Below are positions 31,203 to 42,400 of a stretch of 64,000 nt of DNA, piece after piece. A program made the translations under genes and the position numbers. The stretch's first letter is position 1, and each line of letters starts with the position of its first letter. The DNA is taken from the NCBI GenBank assembly GCA_034769895.1, contig CM068373.1, positions 283,497,379 to 283,561,378 on the forward strand. The letters are read 5' to 3'. Source of the DNA: Magicicada septendecula (taxonomy: Eukaryota; Arthropoda; Insecta; Hemiptera; Cicadidae). The notes under the pieces were generated by a model. That model was not told where the DNA came from. It made no database searches and saw only the letters and a program-made list of their open reading frames with translations.

Positions 31203-32189
31203 TTGCAGTCAGAAGATCCCTGTATCACAATGTTGTCGGACAAACAATTCAAAAGTTCAAGAGAGTCGCAACGATTTGAAAAAGACAGAAGACCGAAATG
31301 TTACAACTGCGGAAAACGTGGTCATCTACAGGTAGACTGTTGGGAGAAGAAGATACCGAGAGAAGAGGTTGATCGCACCAATTGGAGAAGTAAAGCCCCA
31401 GAACAACACACAGTTTCCACGCTACATAAGACCAGTGGAAACTTGATTGTTAATGGATTTGCGGAAGGTAAACCAACATCATTTACAGTTGACACGGGCG
31501 CAACAGTGTCTATTGTGCGCCCTGACTTAGTCAGCAACCGCCAGCCTCTAATTAGCTATTGTACAATACAGACTGTGACTGGAAGCCCCGTCAAGGTGCT
31601 AGGAAAGGTAGACGTACGTGTACCCCTGGGTCTTCTCGAGTTTAGCCACCAAATGCTCGCTGCAGATTACGGATTCGTTGTGGACTTAGGAGAGAATGTC
31701 CTCAAGGTTGGTCAAGAGAAGATAAAGCTTTGCATGGCTAAAATGACAGGGTCTACCAACCATTCGATTAAGCGAGTGGCATTAGTTGAAGAAAAAGTCA
31801 ACAGGTCTGGTCGAGAGGAACCCTCCCTATTCCAAGCGGAAATGGGGGAAGAACTAGCAGAGGAAATACAAATATGCGTAATGACAAAAGAAGTGATTGG
31901 GCCAACTATGGATGTCGAGACAAAACTCTTGCTTGTTCCTGAGCTGACAGAAGCGCCCGAGGGAAAAGTGGTTGAAGATGAGCTTACACAAGAGGTTGTT
32001 GAAGAGAACCAAACAACCTTGGATCAGCCAGTGGTGTTTAGGTCATCAGTACATGACGCAAAGGGAGTTATTCCAGCAAAACTAGTGGTTGAGCGGAAGA
32101 CTCGCATTCCTGGGAACGTGATGTTCGGATCACACGAGACTGAATTCGAAAAACAGGAGAATTATCTTTCGCAAGGACGTCCACCTTGA
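31203..32189 (+). pseudogene. Zinc knuckle, aspartic protease and pol linker
   Basis: Here CYNCGKRGHLQVDC (CCHC knuckle) is followed by the protease box FTVDTGATVSIV and a downstream protease-like half (LGKVDVRVPLG, VVDLGENVLKV), then an acidic linker. The frame is open for 328 codons but lacks any reverse transcriptase motif. It is fused near 32160 to the pol C-terminus in another phase. Confidence 0.8.
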
Positions 32190-32258
32190 TCGCCTGGTCG
32201 AGTATTACTTCAGAGACGGTTTGCCAGTTCCGGACGAACAGGCATAAGGAGGAGGCAG
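32160..32258 (+). pseudogene. Residual pol C-terminus and polypurine tract
   Basis: The sequence encodes VHLDRLVEYYFRDGLPVPD and a stop at about 32247, followed by aaggaggaggcag against the 3' LTR. This is the natural pol end and marks the far side of the internal deletion. Confidence 0.7.
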
Positions 32259-32719
32259 TGTTATGACATTACAGAAGAGTCTACGTGTTTGTCGAATGTA
32301 CCAGAAGAATCTCGCTCTAATGTGTGTGGCATACGTGACTCTAGACGCATTCGCGAGACTTTTCTCGAAGCCACCAGCCGCGCGGACTGTGTCAAAGCCC
32401 CAATTAATTACGTAGTACACACTGGGGTTAAGACGTAGTTTGGAACGTTCTGGTCTGTGAGCGGAGGTATAAATACATGGCGGCAGCGGCCTTAGTTTTC
32501 AGTTAGTCGCGATATATTACTGTGTGCGTTCAAGTGTTTATTAGTGAAGTGTTTAATAATCGGGCAGGATAATTGTAATACAATTGTGTTTAATTTTAGT
32601 GGACATTTTATTGAGTGTGAACAATTTTTATTGATTTGTTGTAAAAGTCTCTGTTGTTAATTACGTACTGTTTAACTGTGAAACTTAAAGCTGGTGATTA
32701 GTGACTTAATTGGTGTCTT
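32259..32719 (+). repeat. 3' LTR, truncated
   Basis: It begins tgttatgacattacag and follows the 5' LTR until aattggtgtctt; the final 45 or so bases are missing and the sequence turns into another repeat. Confidence 0.85.
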
Positions 32720-32895
32720 ATTATTAAAATACATAACAATAAAATAAATAATTTTATATTTGAAAACTTAATAAGACAAAAGTGTAATTTGTGTTATTTA
32801 ATAAATTTCCTACCTCCAGATATAGACTCTGTTTCATATTATTATTATTATTATTATTACCTATCTATACAATATTTATTTTGATAGGCTGCAAT
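32720..32895. repeat. Dispersed repeat, right arm (partner at 42079)
   Basis: About 165 bases align with 42079-42235 (for example agtgtaatttgtgtta and tattattattacct). Together with the left arm at 29217 it shows that one repeat unit was split by the gypsy element with loss of about 750 bp. Confidence 0.65.
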
Positions 32896-33183
32896 ATGTG
32901 TGTATGTGTGGGGGGGGGTGTAAACAGTTTATTTTTATTTGTCCCTTTATACGTCACATTACAAAACAACGGAATTTTTAATGAAGGTCAAACAAAATTC
33001 AAAGACGATACGCAGGATAAAGAGGTTGCAAAGAACGTCTGAAGAGGGTTTCAAAGTGTGTACGTGCCCGCGTTCGTATGTGTACAGTTTGACTTTCTTA
33101 TGCAGAATCATTTGACATAGAAACAGGAAATTATTTATCAAATCAATCTCACTTCAGTGTGTAAATTCAATAATTCGCTCAAT

Positions 33184-33187
<4 letters not shown>

Positions 33188-33227
<40 letters not shown>
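33188..33227. repeat. (CT)n microsatellite
   Basis: Forty bases of pure CT. Confidence 0.95.
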
Positions 33228-33230
<3 letters not shown>

Positions 33231-33394
33231 ATCGCGGCCATTCATTAGCGTACCTAATCGATTGTACACATAAATTTCCGACATCGACCCGCCCACCTGA
33301 CCAATCACAGTTAACTAACATTCGGGTTAATTAGTTGGTGAGGCTATCGATTATTGGTTCCTGTAATTTATGTGGTGTTATTATAGAAATTTCG

Positions 33395-34480
33395 TACCTT
33401 CAACGACAGTTTTTTCATCATCATCATCTTTATATCACGGCATAGACAAGGCGGTGCCCGTTCTGCGTTCAAAGATCCTCCAGCCGTCTCTTCCTGGGTC
33501 TACCCACACACCTGTGTCCTATAAATTTATATTTCCAGAATTGTTTGGCCAGCCCTGAATCTCACATTCTTCCTAAGTGTTCTTTTCACACTCGTTTATA
33601 ATCTTTTAATTTTTCATTCAACTTGAAAATTTGTAAAGCTTCTCTTATGACCTTATTCTTTATACATATCAAGTTTATATTATAATTAATAATAACAAAA
33701 ATTTTATCAATAATATATTTTTTATTTTTAAATTACAAATATTTTTCATGATGATAGTTGGATTACTATCAAAACATTTGTAATTTACAAAATAAAAAAT
33801 ATATTCTTGTTATTTTTTTATTATCAACAATAATATAAAATAACAAGGAAAATTTGACCATATATAAATATCAAGTTTAGTAGAACACTTTCTAACTCCT
33901 CTTAAGAACGCCATTTCTGAGGCCTGTATTTTACTGTCTTGTTTCTTGGTTGTTGTCCATAATTCACCCGCATAAGGCAGTACAGAGACTGCCATAACTT
34001 TGTAAAACTTTAATTATATATCTCGACGTACCTTGTTTCCAAAATACGGTTGACTGTCCCAAAGATTGTGTGGGACTTACCTAACTTAACATTAATATCA
34101 TATTTCTTATCAGAGCCAATATCATTTTGTAAATAGTTAAAATGGGTCACGTGTTCTACAATCTGATCATTAATCATTATTTTTGTTCTTATTGATGCCT
34201 TGCTCTCGAAATTCCATTATCATTGTTTTTTTAATCGAGGTTTTCATATAGTATTGTTTGAAAATCTGCTGTAGCTTAAAACCAGAGTTTTGTAAATCAG
34301 ATTCTGTATTTTGAATTACAATCAAGTTGTCAGCAAACAACAGCACATTCAAATATCTTTCTCGTGACATCTTAATACATTGGTGCACTAGATGTTTCCA
34401 ATTGCTTACTAAATCGTCTACATAAGTTTTTATGAAGGCTACTTTAATTACCTTGGCCACCAAATTAACTTGTTTTTGAG
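33395..34480 (-). pseudogene. LINE 3' half, interrupted by a foldback element
   Basis: From 34470 leftwards the minus strand reads LIVIQNTESDLQ (degenerate after FADN instead of FADD), MIMEFREQG, a KLKFYKVMAV-type block and SKIQASEMAFLRGVRKCS, then the C-terminal and 3' region ending in (GAT)n near 33418. The 3' region recurs at 37020-37435 and 46385-46670. An AT-rich foldback (33678-33867) interrupts it. Stops make it non-functional. Confidence 0.7.
33678..33867. mobile_element. AT-rich foldback/MITE with 12-bp target duplication
   Basis: Arms of about 50 bases (33686-33738 against 33776-33830) are inverted repeats (aaattacaaat / atttgtaattt at the loop side). The exact direct repeat atatcaagttta at 33666-33677 and 33868-33879 flanks it, and related LINE copies near 37280 and 46615 lack the insert. 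Confidence 0.7.
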
Positions 34481-34535
34481 ATACTCGTACTATCGAGTTT
34501 CATCCATTTATTTTTGATTTAGTACATGATAGTAA

Positions 34536-35241
34536 CTTCTTCTTCTGATATTTCCTATCCGCTTCGGATGTTGGATATTATATAGACTATTTTAACTTTC
34601 TGTACTGCTGCACGGAATACGTCAGTTGCATTCAACCTAAACCAGGTCCTTAAATTTCTCAGCCATGAGATTCTCGGTCGCCCAACTCCTCTCTTTCCAA
34701 GTACTTTTCCCTGTAGTATGGATTACAATAAGTAAAATCTCTGTTCATTTCAAATGAGATGTCCCAGATACTGAATCTTTCTTACCTTCATTGTGTTATA
34801 ACTTGTCTTTCTTTCTTCATCTTTCCAAGCACTTCAACATTAGTTATATGTGCTGTAATGAAATGCTCAGTATTCTACGGTAAAGCCACATTTCGGGAGA
34901 TTCCAATTTTTTAGTTGTGGCTTCAGTCAAAGCCCAAGATTCTACACTGTAGAAGAGGGTCGAGAACACGTAACAGCGTAAAAGTTTCATCTTTGTGTTT
35001 TTGTTAAATTGTGAATTTTTAATAAACTGCTAATTCTAGTGTACACTGTTCTTGCCTTTCCAATTCTGCTCTTTATTTTTTGAGAGAGGTCCCATTGTTC
35101 ATTGATTATAGTTCCAAGATATGTAAATGTTTTTGAACGTTTAACTGACCTTTGGTTTATAAATTTAATAATTACTAATTTCGAATTTGCGACGCGTTGT
35201 ATTAGGCATACATTACTTATAGGCATATTAGGCATATTCAT
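34536..35241 (-). pseudogene. LINE C-terminal half with GAAGAAG tail
   Basis: The frame reads RSKTFTYLGTIINEQWDLSQ and KSRIGKARTVYTRISSLL, the YLG box and following helix of a common insect LINE. Later frames give a degenerate block matching the plus-strand relic at 3885-4330. The left end is cttcttctt, i.e. a GAAGAAG tail. Confidence 0.75.
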
Positions 35242-35976
35242 TATTTAATATCTAATTTATCAGTAACTGATACCTTGTGCTTTATTATGCTATGACAATT
35301 CTACATATTTGACGATCCATGCATCTCCAGTCGGATTTAGTTTGGTTTTCTAAGGTCATTCGCGATTGTATTTTGTTGCGTAGAGTTTATGTAATGCTTA
35401 GAGTCAAAGACTTATACATAATTCTTGAAGAAACGAGAAGCAACAAATGACATAAAAATAAGTTAACAATGTATGCTTTGTAAAGGACACACGCAATTTA
35501 AGAAGAAAACTTTTGGCTGACAACGCAGGGGAGGATGACCTACATTACTCGTGCGTCAGCTGACAGCATCAGCTGTTATTCATCACGGCCTTAACGGCTC
35601 CGAGTTGGGTGTACAGCAAGTTAAATTTCTTTAGGACAAATTTATTTGTCCTTCAGCAGAAAATACTAACTACCGTTTTATCATGGCCTAGTTCTAAAAT
35701 TTAAAATCAAGTGAGTACACAAATTGTCAACAGATATATAATATTGAGTAGATAATTTTGTCGCTTTAGTCTTGGGAATTATAACGGTATCGTTACATAT
35801 AACGTTATGTTTACATGTAACTTACATCTATCTCAACCTTCACCAGTGTAGCCTGATCGTCAGCAAAATGTAACGTGAAGAGTTTCCCATCTCCAATCCT
35901 CCGTGTACTCGTATTACAACACTTCTTCCTCCGTGACGTCAGGGCTTCATTGAAATATGTGTAACAACATTGGAGC
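35242..35976. other. No gene recognised
   Basis: Non-coding; no motif, tandem repeat or partner found in the window. Confidence 0.4.
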
Positions 35977-35984
35977 TATGCAAC

Positions 35985-36362
35985 CAGTGGCGTATCTAGA
36001 ATTTGGCCTTGGGGTCCGGGGTCGGGTCGGCTTCATACAAAAGGAAAGAAACAGATAAGACTAATAAACATTACTATCTTCAAAGTGGCTGAAACCGTCC
36101 CATTAAAGTAAACGGTAAAAACATAGAAAAGTATGCGTTATTGGAACATTGTTTATAAGATACTTATTGACAGTATTGATTTTCCTATATTTCAAACATA
36201 GACGCTGATGCGTGTGATAAATTGTTACTACTGTATCAGCGCACACAACTAAATAAATAATAAAACAGCATAAAAATTAAGAGATTAACAAAATTTGTCA
36301 ACTTTTTTTACCCTCTGGGGAGGGTCTGGTCCAGTTTGATCCCTCTCGTAAATACCCCCATT
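35985..36362. mobile_element. hAT-type MITE, degraded
   Basis: The left end cagtggcgtatctagaa resembles the intact hAT terminus at 23473. The right end is a decayed complement (taaatacccccatt). The 8-bp direct repeat tatgcaac at 35977-35984 and 36363-36370 fits hAT target duplication. The 378-bp interior is non-coding. Confidence 0.7.
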
Positions 36363-36468
36363 TATGCAACATCTTCATTCCAAAAACCTTTATTAATAGT
36401 CGTCTGGCTGGACACTCTTTGCTGCCCATTATGTATATTGCAACATTCGTTGAGATGAAAGACAATTA

Positions 36469-36957
36469 TGTAACGCTCTTGAATATTCTATATTGTTTTT
36501 CTACACCTTTCTCGATTAGGTTAGTGCATGCATCCGGTGTATTCAAGATCGGGCTTTGACCTATAGTCTCTAGATTGTGCTAGCGCATGTAACTACGCAA
36601 ATTATGTTCGCTCTGCCACCCGGAGAATGAAAGATTATTCTGGAATCTCCGTGGAGTACATAAAAGCGTCACCGGCCGGCTTAGAAGTTTAGTTTGGACC
36701 TGGCGATATTCAAGTGCGCTTCGCAGTGATTTTTGCGGTTTATTAGGAACGGGTTACTGTGTTAATTAGTGCAAAACTGTAATAAGGTGACAGATTTATT
36801 GTTGGACAACTTTAACTTGAACTATTGCATAAGAGTGCTTCATTGATTTATAATTGCTGTTTATTTATAATTAAGTTTGTAATTAGTGACTTCATTGGTG
36901 TCAGTTATCCCGTTTCCACTAAACAACACGACGATCCATGTAATCACCGTCGTAAAA
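36469..36957 (+). repeat. Diverged LTR-like sequence related to the tgttacgac lineage
   Basis: It starts tgtaacgctc and ends caccgtcgtaaaa. Order-preserving similarity in the 3' half (tgacttcattggtgtcag, cgtttccact, cacgacgatcca) and a TATA-like acataaaag (near 36658) place it as an older solo LTR. The U3 part has diverged strongly. Confidence 0.6.
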
Positions 36958-37019
36958 ATATATTTGCTTAGTTGCATTTATATATAATTCTTGGTTTCGC
37001 ACAGCTCTCCATAATATTT

Positions 37020-37435
37020 CAAACAACACACTACCATATCATTTTCACGAGACAGCTTAGATAAGGTGCTGCCTGCTCCGCCTTCGAAGATCCTCCAGTA
37101 ATCTCTTCTTGGGTCTATCCACACACCTGTGTCCTCTAGGCTTGTATTTCCAGACTTGTTTAGCCAGTCTGGAATCTGAAATTCTTTGTAAGTGTCCGTT
37201 CCACAGTTGTTTGTAATTTTTTTTTAAATTTTGCATTAAATTTAAAAACTTTTAACTCTTCTCTTATGGTCTCATTTTGTGTACGGTCGAGATTAGAGCA
37301 CCTTTTAACTCCACGTAAGAACGCAGTTGGAGATCTGTATTTTTCTGTCTATTTCTAGGTTGTTGGACATGCTTCACAACCATAGAACAGTAAATGGACT
37401 TCCATAACTTTGTAGGATTTTAATAAGTTAGGGCG
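37020..37435 (-). pseudogene. LINE 3' fragment
   Basis: It matches 33395-33680 and 46385-46670 over the 3' region (ctacccacacacctgtgtcc-like block) and continues into the MKFYKVMEV-like region near 37420. 5'-truncated and frameshifted. Confidence 0.65.
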
Positions 37436-37799
37436 TAAGTTAAATGATCCTTTCGCCGGCTTATGTTGGAGTATTACAAGCGGGAATCTCAATGGATTTG
37501 GTCGGCTGTAATACTTCGTCCTATTGTTATAGGATTAAAATTTACTTCTGCCTTGCAGTTGGGTGTTGTTGAGGTATCAAAGGCTAGGGGAAAACAACCC
37601 TAAATAAAAATTACCGGGGGTCGTTGCCCATAAGTGGGCAGCCCCTCCACATGACTTAACCCATCTATAGACTGGTATTATATAACGGGGACATTAATTT
37701 AATTTACTCGCAACTTTCAAAGAACACTATCATAATCTAGTTACAAACCGGAAAGAGTAATATTGCGTTATTTTTACTTAATACGGTTGATTAAATACA
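37436..37799. other. Possible retroelement untranslated sequence
   Basis: It contains gggcagcccctccacatg and a GC-richer stretch, resembling a retroelement 5' region, but no coding part follows. Confidence 0.35.
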
Positions 37800-38265
37800 A
37801 AATATTAGTGAAGCTTTAGGAATATGTTTGGTACGATTCATAGAAATCTTAGAAATAAAACAAGACACAGCACAACGATTAAATTTTATAAGATAATTTC
37901 AATACCCACACTGATTTATGCGAGTGAGGCGTGGGTCATGACAAAAAAGGAAAGCGGCAAGATTCACAGTGCTGAAATGCATTTTCTTCGAAATACTTTA
38001 AATTATGCATTAAAGATAGAATAAGGGATGAAGATATCAAAGTAGAACTCGAAGTAAAGGACATATATGAAGTTATTTCAATTTACAGAAGACAATTGTG
38101 GGATCATATGCAAAGGATGATACCGAAGGATCGATTGCCAAAAGGGCACTGACCTACACAGCCATTGGTAGAAGAGACGTGGGTCGTCCGAGGATGATAT
38201 GGGTGCTGGAATAGGTTTATATAACCTAATCCTTGAAGAGGAGAAGAGGGAGAAGAAGACATTAG
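37800..38265 (+). pseudogene. LINE C-terminal relic with GAA-rich tail
   Basis: Frames read MFGTIHRNLRNKTRHSTTIK, FYKIISIPTLIYASEAWVMT and IHSAEMHFLRNTLNY, then degenerate text ending VLE-stop and a run of gaagaggagaagaggg. It is the same family as the fragments at 39476 and 33395. Confidence 0.75.
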
Positions 38266-38269
38266 TCCA

Positions 38270-39475
38270 GCAATCTCGGTTACGAATAGTTTATCGCGGC
38301 TGTTAACGAGTGAGAGGCGCTGGTGAGAGTGAGATTGAGAGAGGGGGAGAAATAATATTAAAATAACAATCTTATGCTGCCATCAGTTCACAACAGTACA
38401 GTATGCTGGGCCGTAAGAGGACTGTGTTATGTAAAGCTGTGCACATTCTGAAGCGTTGCTCAAACTTCACCATTTGCGCAGAGCAAGCTTTCCCTTTTTA
38501 CTACTGAACCTCATTTCCGGCAACGTTAACATTCACATCATAAATATTTAGGTCGCAATACGCTGCTCTTCGTTTTTAACAAGCTTGGTGGAGCACATAT
38601 TCTGAAATATTACATAATCAGACACCAGGGAAACCATTAAACTCTACTTCATGTCTTTTTCGTTATGTTTTTGAGAGTGTTCTCGTAAACGTTAGATTTA
38701 TACGTCCATTAATAGTATTTAATTAAATATACAGACGGAATATGTATTCAGTTTTATTCCTTCCGTTTTGCAAGGTGTTTCTGTCTCTCTATTTTTGGTA
38801 CATCACATAGTAAATTTGAAATTCATCAGCTGATTTCGTAAAACGGGCATGGACGCGTATGTTCATATTTTTACCTGACAAACCTCAGTTATTCTTCTGA
38901 TTGATCCCCTCCCCAAAAAAAATAAGTAAGGAAGTACCCAAAATGGGAGGAATTTTATTCAAAATATAAACGCAGAACCTATGATAATTTAATGAAATTT
39001 CTTTTCAACATATCTTGCATATTGTGGACTTTTCTCAAATAAATGTACTTCATAGTCTCTACCTTATGTCTGATGTGAATTAGCGGACACCGTGCCGATC
39101 TAGACACTATTGATGGCCTCCGATGGTGAGGCCGTAACGTTTGTCGATAACAAGGAAACGGTGGAACACGGTCTAACAGCCTACTGATAATAATAGTTTA
39201 AACAATATTTATAATCAATGTTTAAAAAACTGTACATTTTGTTATATGTACATCTCTACAGGTACATTATACAAACTTAATAGGTAAGGGCTAAATTGTT
39301 TGCCATTTACGCGCACACGGCGCTAAATTAAACAACGTATTTCAGTAGTTCGGAAATGTTAGTATTTATTGTGTGAGTGTCTGTTTCACAATTTTATTTT
39401 AATTACAAAAAATAGTAAAGCAATATTATTGTAATTTTTCTAATAATTAAAAACTGCCTAATGTTGAAATTCTAA
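38270..39475. other. No gene recognised
   Basis: Non-coding. Near 39087-39180 a block starting gacaccgtgccgat and passing gccgtaacgtttgtcgataa resembles the modules at 18003-18240. Confidence 0.4.
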
Positions 39476-39750
39476 TTCTTCTTCTTCGTCACGGTTTAGA
39501 CTGTTTAGTTTGTTCCGGCTCCAAACTGGTTGGACCATCTCTTCTTGGGTCTCCCCAGGCTTCTCTTCTCTTTTGGCTGATAAAATAAGGCTACCTTGAG
39601 AAATCTGTCACTGCCCATTCTGCTAGTGTGTTGTTTCCACTTTTCTCTATACTTAATGATGATTCCATTTACTTCCTCAACTTTCAGTTCCTCTCTTATC
39701 TGATTATTTCTTTTCATATCTAATTCTGTGTACCCAGCTATGGGACGCAA
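39476..39750 (-). pseudogene. LINE C-terminus
   Basis: The open frame reads NNQIREELKVEEVNGIIIKY, WKQHTSRMGSDRFLKVALFY and EKRSLGRPKKRWSNQF ending QFGAGTN-stop, a LINE C-terminal signature (GRPKKRW). A short cttcttcttc run lies just 3'. Confidence 0.75.
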
Positions 39751-39769
39751 AATGTTGTTGTTGTTTGCC

Positions 39770-40200
39770 TTGTTTCCCTTGTTGAAGATAAACTTCCAAC
39801 CGCACCTCCTCGTGGTGTGGGATGGGCTCTTTATGGGCTAACGCGGCTCAGGAGACCGAGTGACAGCCGGTATAAGCTGTCCCCCTTTATCAAGTGCCAA
39901 CGGCCGCCTTGTTCCTAAAGGCGGCAGAGTCTGACCTACATTGGGCGGCTGTTGATCCCTTTCTCACTAGGGGATTATAATAGTGACCTCATGTCCGGGG
40001 TAACAAGGATGAAGTCCTCAGCAGTTTGTATTTGAAAGTTATATAAATTAGCGGAAGAGGGAGCCGTCTGTCTGGAGTTAGTACAGGCAAGAGCTCTGTT
40101 GAGAAGCTTTGGGATGGGAGCCTCTCACGGAATTTTGCGAAACGTTGGTAGCGTATCCAAGGAACACTTATATTACTCGCAAGCTCCATAGAGAAATTAA
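39770..40200 (+). repeat. LINE 5' untranslated fragment
   Basis: The segment ggagaccgagtgacagccgg and the following ccaagtgccaacggc match 62292-62365, immediately upstream of the endonuclease frame at 62524. No coding part follows here. Confidence 0.6.
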
Positions 40201-40983
40201 TGTTGAAATTATTTATTTAATAAAAAATGTGTTTCGTTCAAAATCTTTAGCGAGTACTGGAGCTAACTAGTAAAATTTACATTTTACTTTAATATTACAA
40301 GTTGCAAATATGATGCAGGTGAGTGGAAGATAACTGTAGTTTGAGGCAAGGCTTCACCGGACGTCAGCCAAGTCAAGTCTCTTACCTATTACAATCGTAA
40401 GCTAGGGTTGATACACGTCCTGGTTATACCGGGCACGTATTTGGAAAGGAAACTTGTCCGGAAGTATTTTTTTCTCCAAGGCCCGACCGGACATGTCGTC
40501 GTTTTTTATGCCAGATAAGGGAGAATTTTGTCCAACTCCGGGATCTTATCAATACAGTTAATGCAAGCAGTAAATGGTAGTGACTTTTTGTTTACTTGTT
40601 TACATGTTTTGCCATTTAGTCTTGTAATTTGTGTATGTATTTAATCTGTAGATAATAACAAGAAGAGCTGTCAATGGCCTGAACTCTTTATAATCATGTA
40701 TGTGTATTGTCATTCAATTTGTTCAATGTTCGCTTAGTCGAACAGATTGCAAATTTTCAAATAAATTACAAAAATAAATAAAAATAAAAATAAATTTAAC
40801 TAAAGAAACACGTACTCTAGGAGGAATTCTATGACTGTCTCGTTTACAATTGTTATTTACTAAAAAACAGTAGAGTAATCGGGATTCATTAGTAATTGAG
40901 AAGTCAACTAATAGTGTAATTTATCTAGTAATAAATATATATTTTGTTCAAAATAGTGACCGAGTTTTGCACCAACTTCTAAA

Positions 40984-42235
40984 ATATTGCAACGGAACGA
41001 TGGAGTGAAAGCCATCATAAAAGAATGTGAGTGCTGTAGCACATTCTCTGACGACCACAGACAAGTTTTAAACTTACTTTATTCATTTTTTGTTAATTAC
41101 ATGTAACTTTTGAATTAAGATATGGGTAAAAAATTGAGTTAAGTCAAAATGTCCATAATTTTATGCTCTCTCATGTCCAGTGCAATGTTAGTGCGCTCGT
41201 GCGCAAGTTCGCGTGTTACCCACGTTTTATTGAATAACTTCGTTAGTAATTAACATTTCTAAGTTACATGAAACTTGGACAGAGTATGCATCATATTGAG
41301 TGCTACGTTTTGCATATGTTCAATACTGCAGAATTATAATTTTAATACGATTTTTTAAATTAAATTAACTTTTCTTTTAACACATTATCTGCAAGAGGGT
41401 AATACCATTTGTAGATAAAATCTAGACAGGCCTTTGCAGACTTGGACATAGTTTTAACTTGAAGTCAGTCTATCTTAATGAAATCTATGATGTATCTAAG
41501 ATTTCAACCAATCAGAAGTTGTTAAATTTATTCGGGTCGGTCTTCCAACGTGAGCACTTCTAGTAGTTCACTCCGAGATCCCGTCACAGAAAGGTATACT
41601 AGCTGTCGTGAGTTTTTCGTGTCAGGACACATATATTCGATAAGTGATGCGTGACTTAGATACACGATACGAGTTTCCCGTATACGATACCGAGGGTAGC
41701 AAAACTCAAGCTACATCAGTATTTACAAAAGATCAGTATAAGTGCTTTTCGTGCGAGTTCAAGCTTTCTGCATAGGACAGCAGTATTCAGAGGGATACTA
41801 CTGATTGAAACGCGAGAGCACTTGAAGATTCCGGATGGTGTACGCAAAATACACAGATCTATTAAATGCCCATGTACGAAACTCTTAAATAAATTAATAA
41901 ACAATTACTAATAGATAACAACGGACGTGTGTGAAACGCGAGTGTCAGCTACGCCTAGGTCAACGAGCATCTGGACACCGACGCAGCTGATCGACGGACC
42001 TGCACGAGAGTGTGGAATTCTACAAACAAGTACACTTACACTGTTGTGAAAAAATCATTAAACTCTTTATTTAAAAGACTCAATATTAAAATAATTACTT
42101 TTATGTTTTAAAAACTAAATCGGACAAAAGTATAATTTGTGTTAGTTAATAAATTGCCTATCCCCAGACTCTGTTTTATTTTATTATTATTACCTACCTG
42201 TGCAGTATTTATATTTATTCGCTGTAATATATATA
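40984..42235. repeat. Longer copy of the dispersed repeat split at 29.2-32.9 kb
   Basis: The ends 40984-41322 and 42079-42235 align with 29217-29553 and 32720-32895. The middle (41323-42078) has no partner in the window and shows no gene. The unit is at least 1.25 kb; its class is unknown. Confidence 0.6.
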
Positions 42236-42400
42236 GATATATTACATTTAATATTTATAATGAATTTACCTCAAGATATTTTTAAGGTAAAAAAAAATAT
42301 ATCTTGAGGTAAAGTCATTATAAATATTAAATGTATTATATACATCAAGAAATGGACTGTAGCAGAAAGTGATTGAATATATATATATATATATATTGCA
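42235..42400 (+). repeat. Hairpin joined to a Penelope-like 3' tail
   Basis: Bases 42246-42285 and 42298-42345 form an AT-rich inverted repeat around tttacctcaagatat / atatcttgaggtaaa. From about 42345 the plus strand reads caagaaatggactgtagcag and an (AT)n tract (42377-42397) ending attgcaac, matching the Penelope-like 3' end at 44055-44135 (minus). Confidence 0.6.

Larger units (their letters stand above)
29556..32719 (+). mobile_element. Ty3/gypsy element with internal deletion, 3' LTR truncated
   Basis: A 507-bp 5' LTR, primer-binding site, gag, zinc knuckle and protease are followed directly by the last codons of pol, a polypurine tract and a 3' LTR that lacks its final 45 or so bases. 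Reverse transcriptase, RNase H and integrase are gone. The LTRs differ at about 25 sites over 460 bases by eye (about 95% identical). It belongs to the same lineage as the LTRs at 26876, 52049, 4429 and 6127. Confidence 0.88.

Noticed and set aside
41323..42078. Possible LTR in the middle of the dispersed repeat
   Set aside because: It has mixed composition and a TATA-like site but no defined ends; left as part of the larger unclassified repeat.
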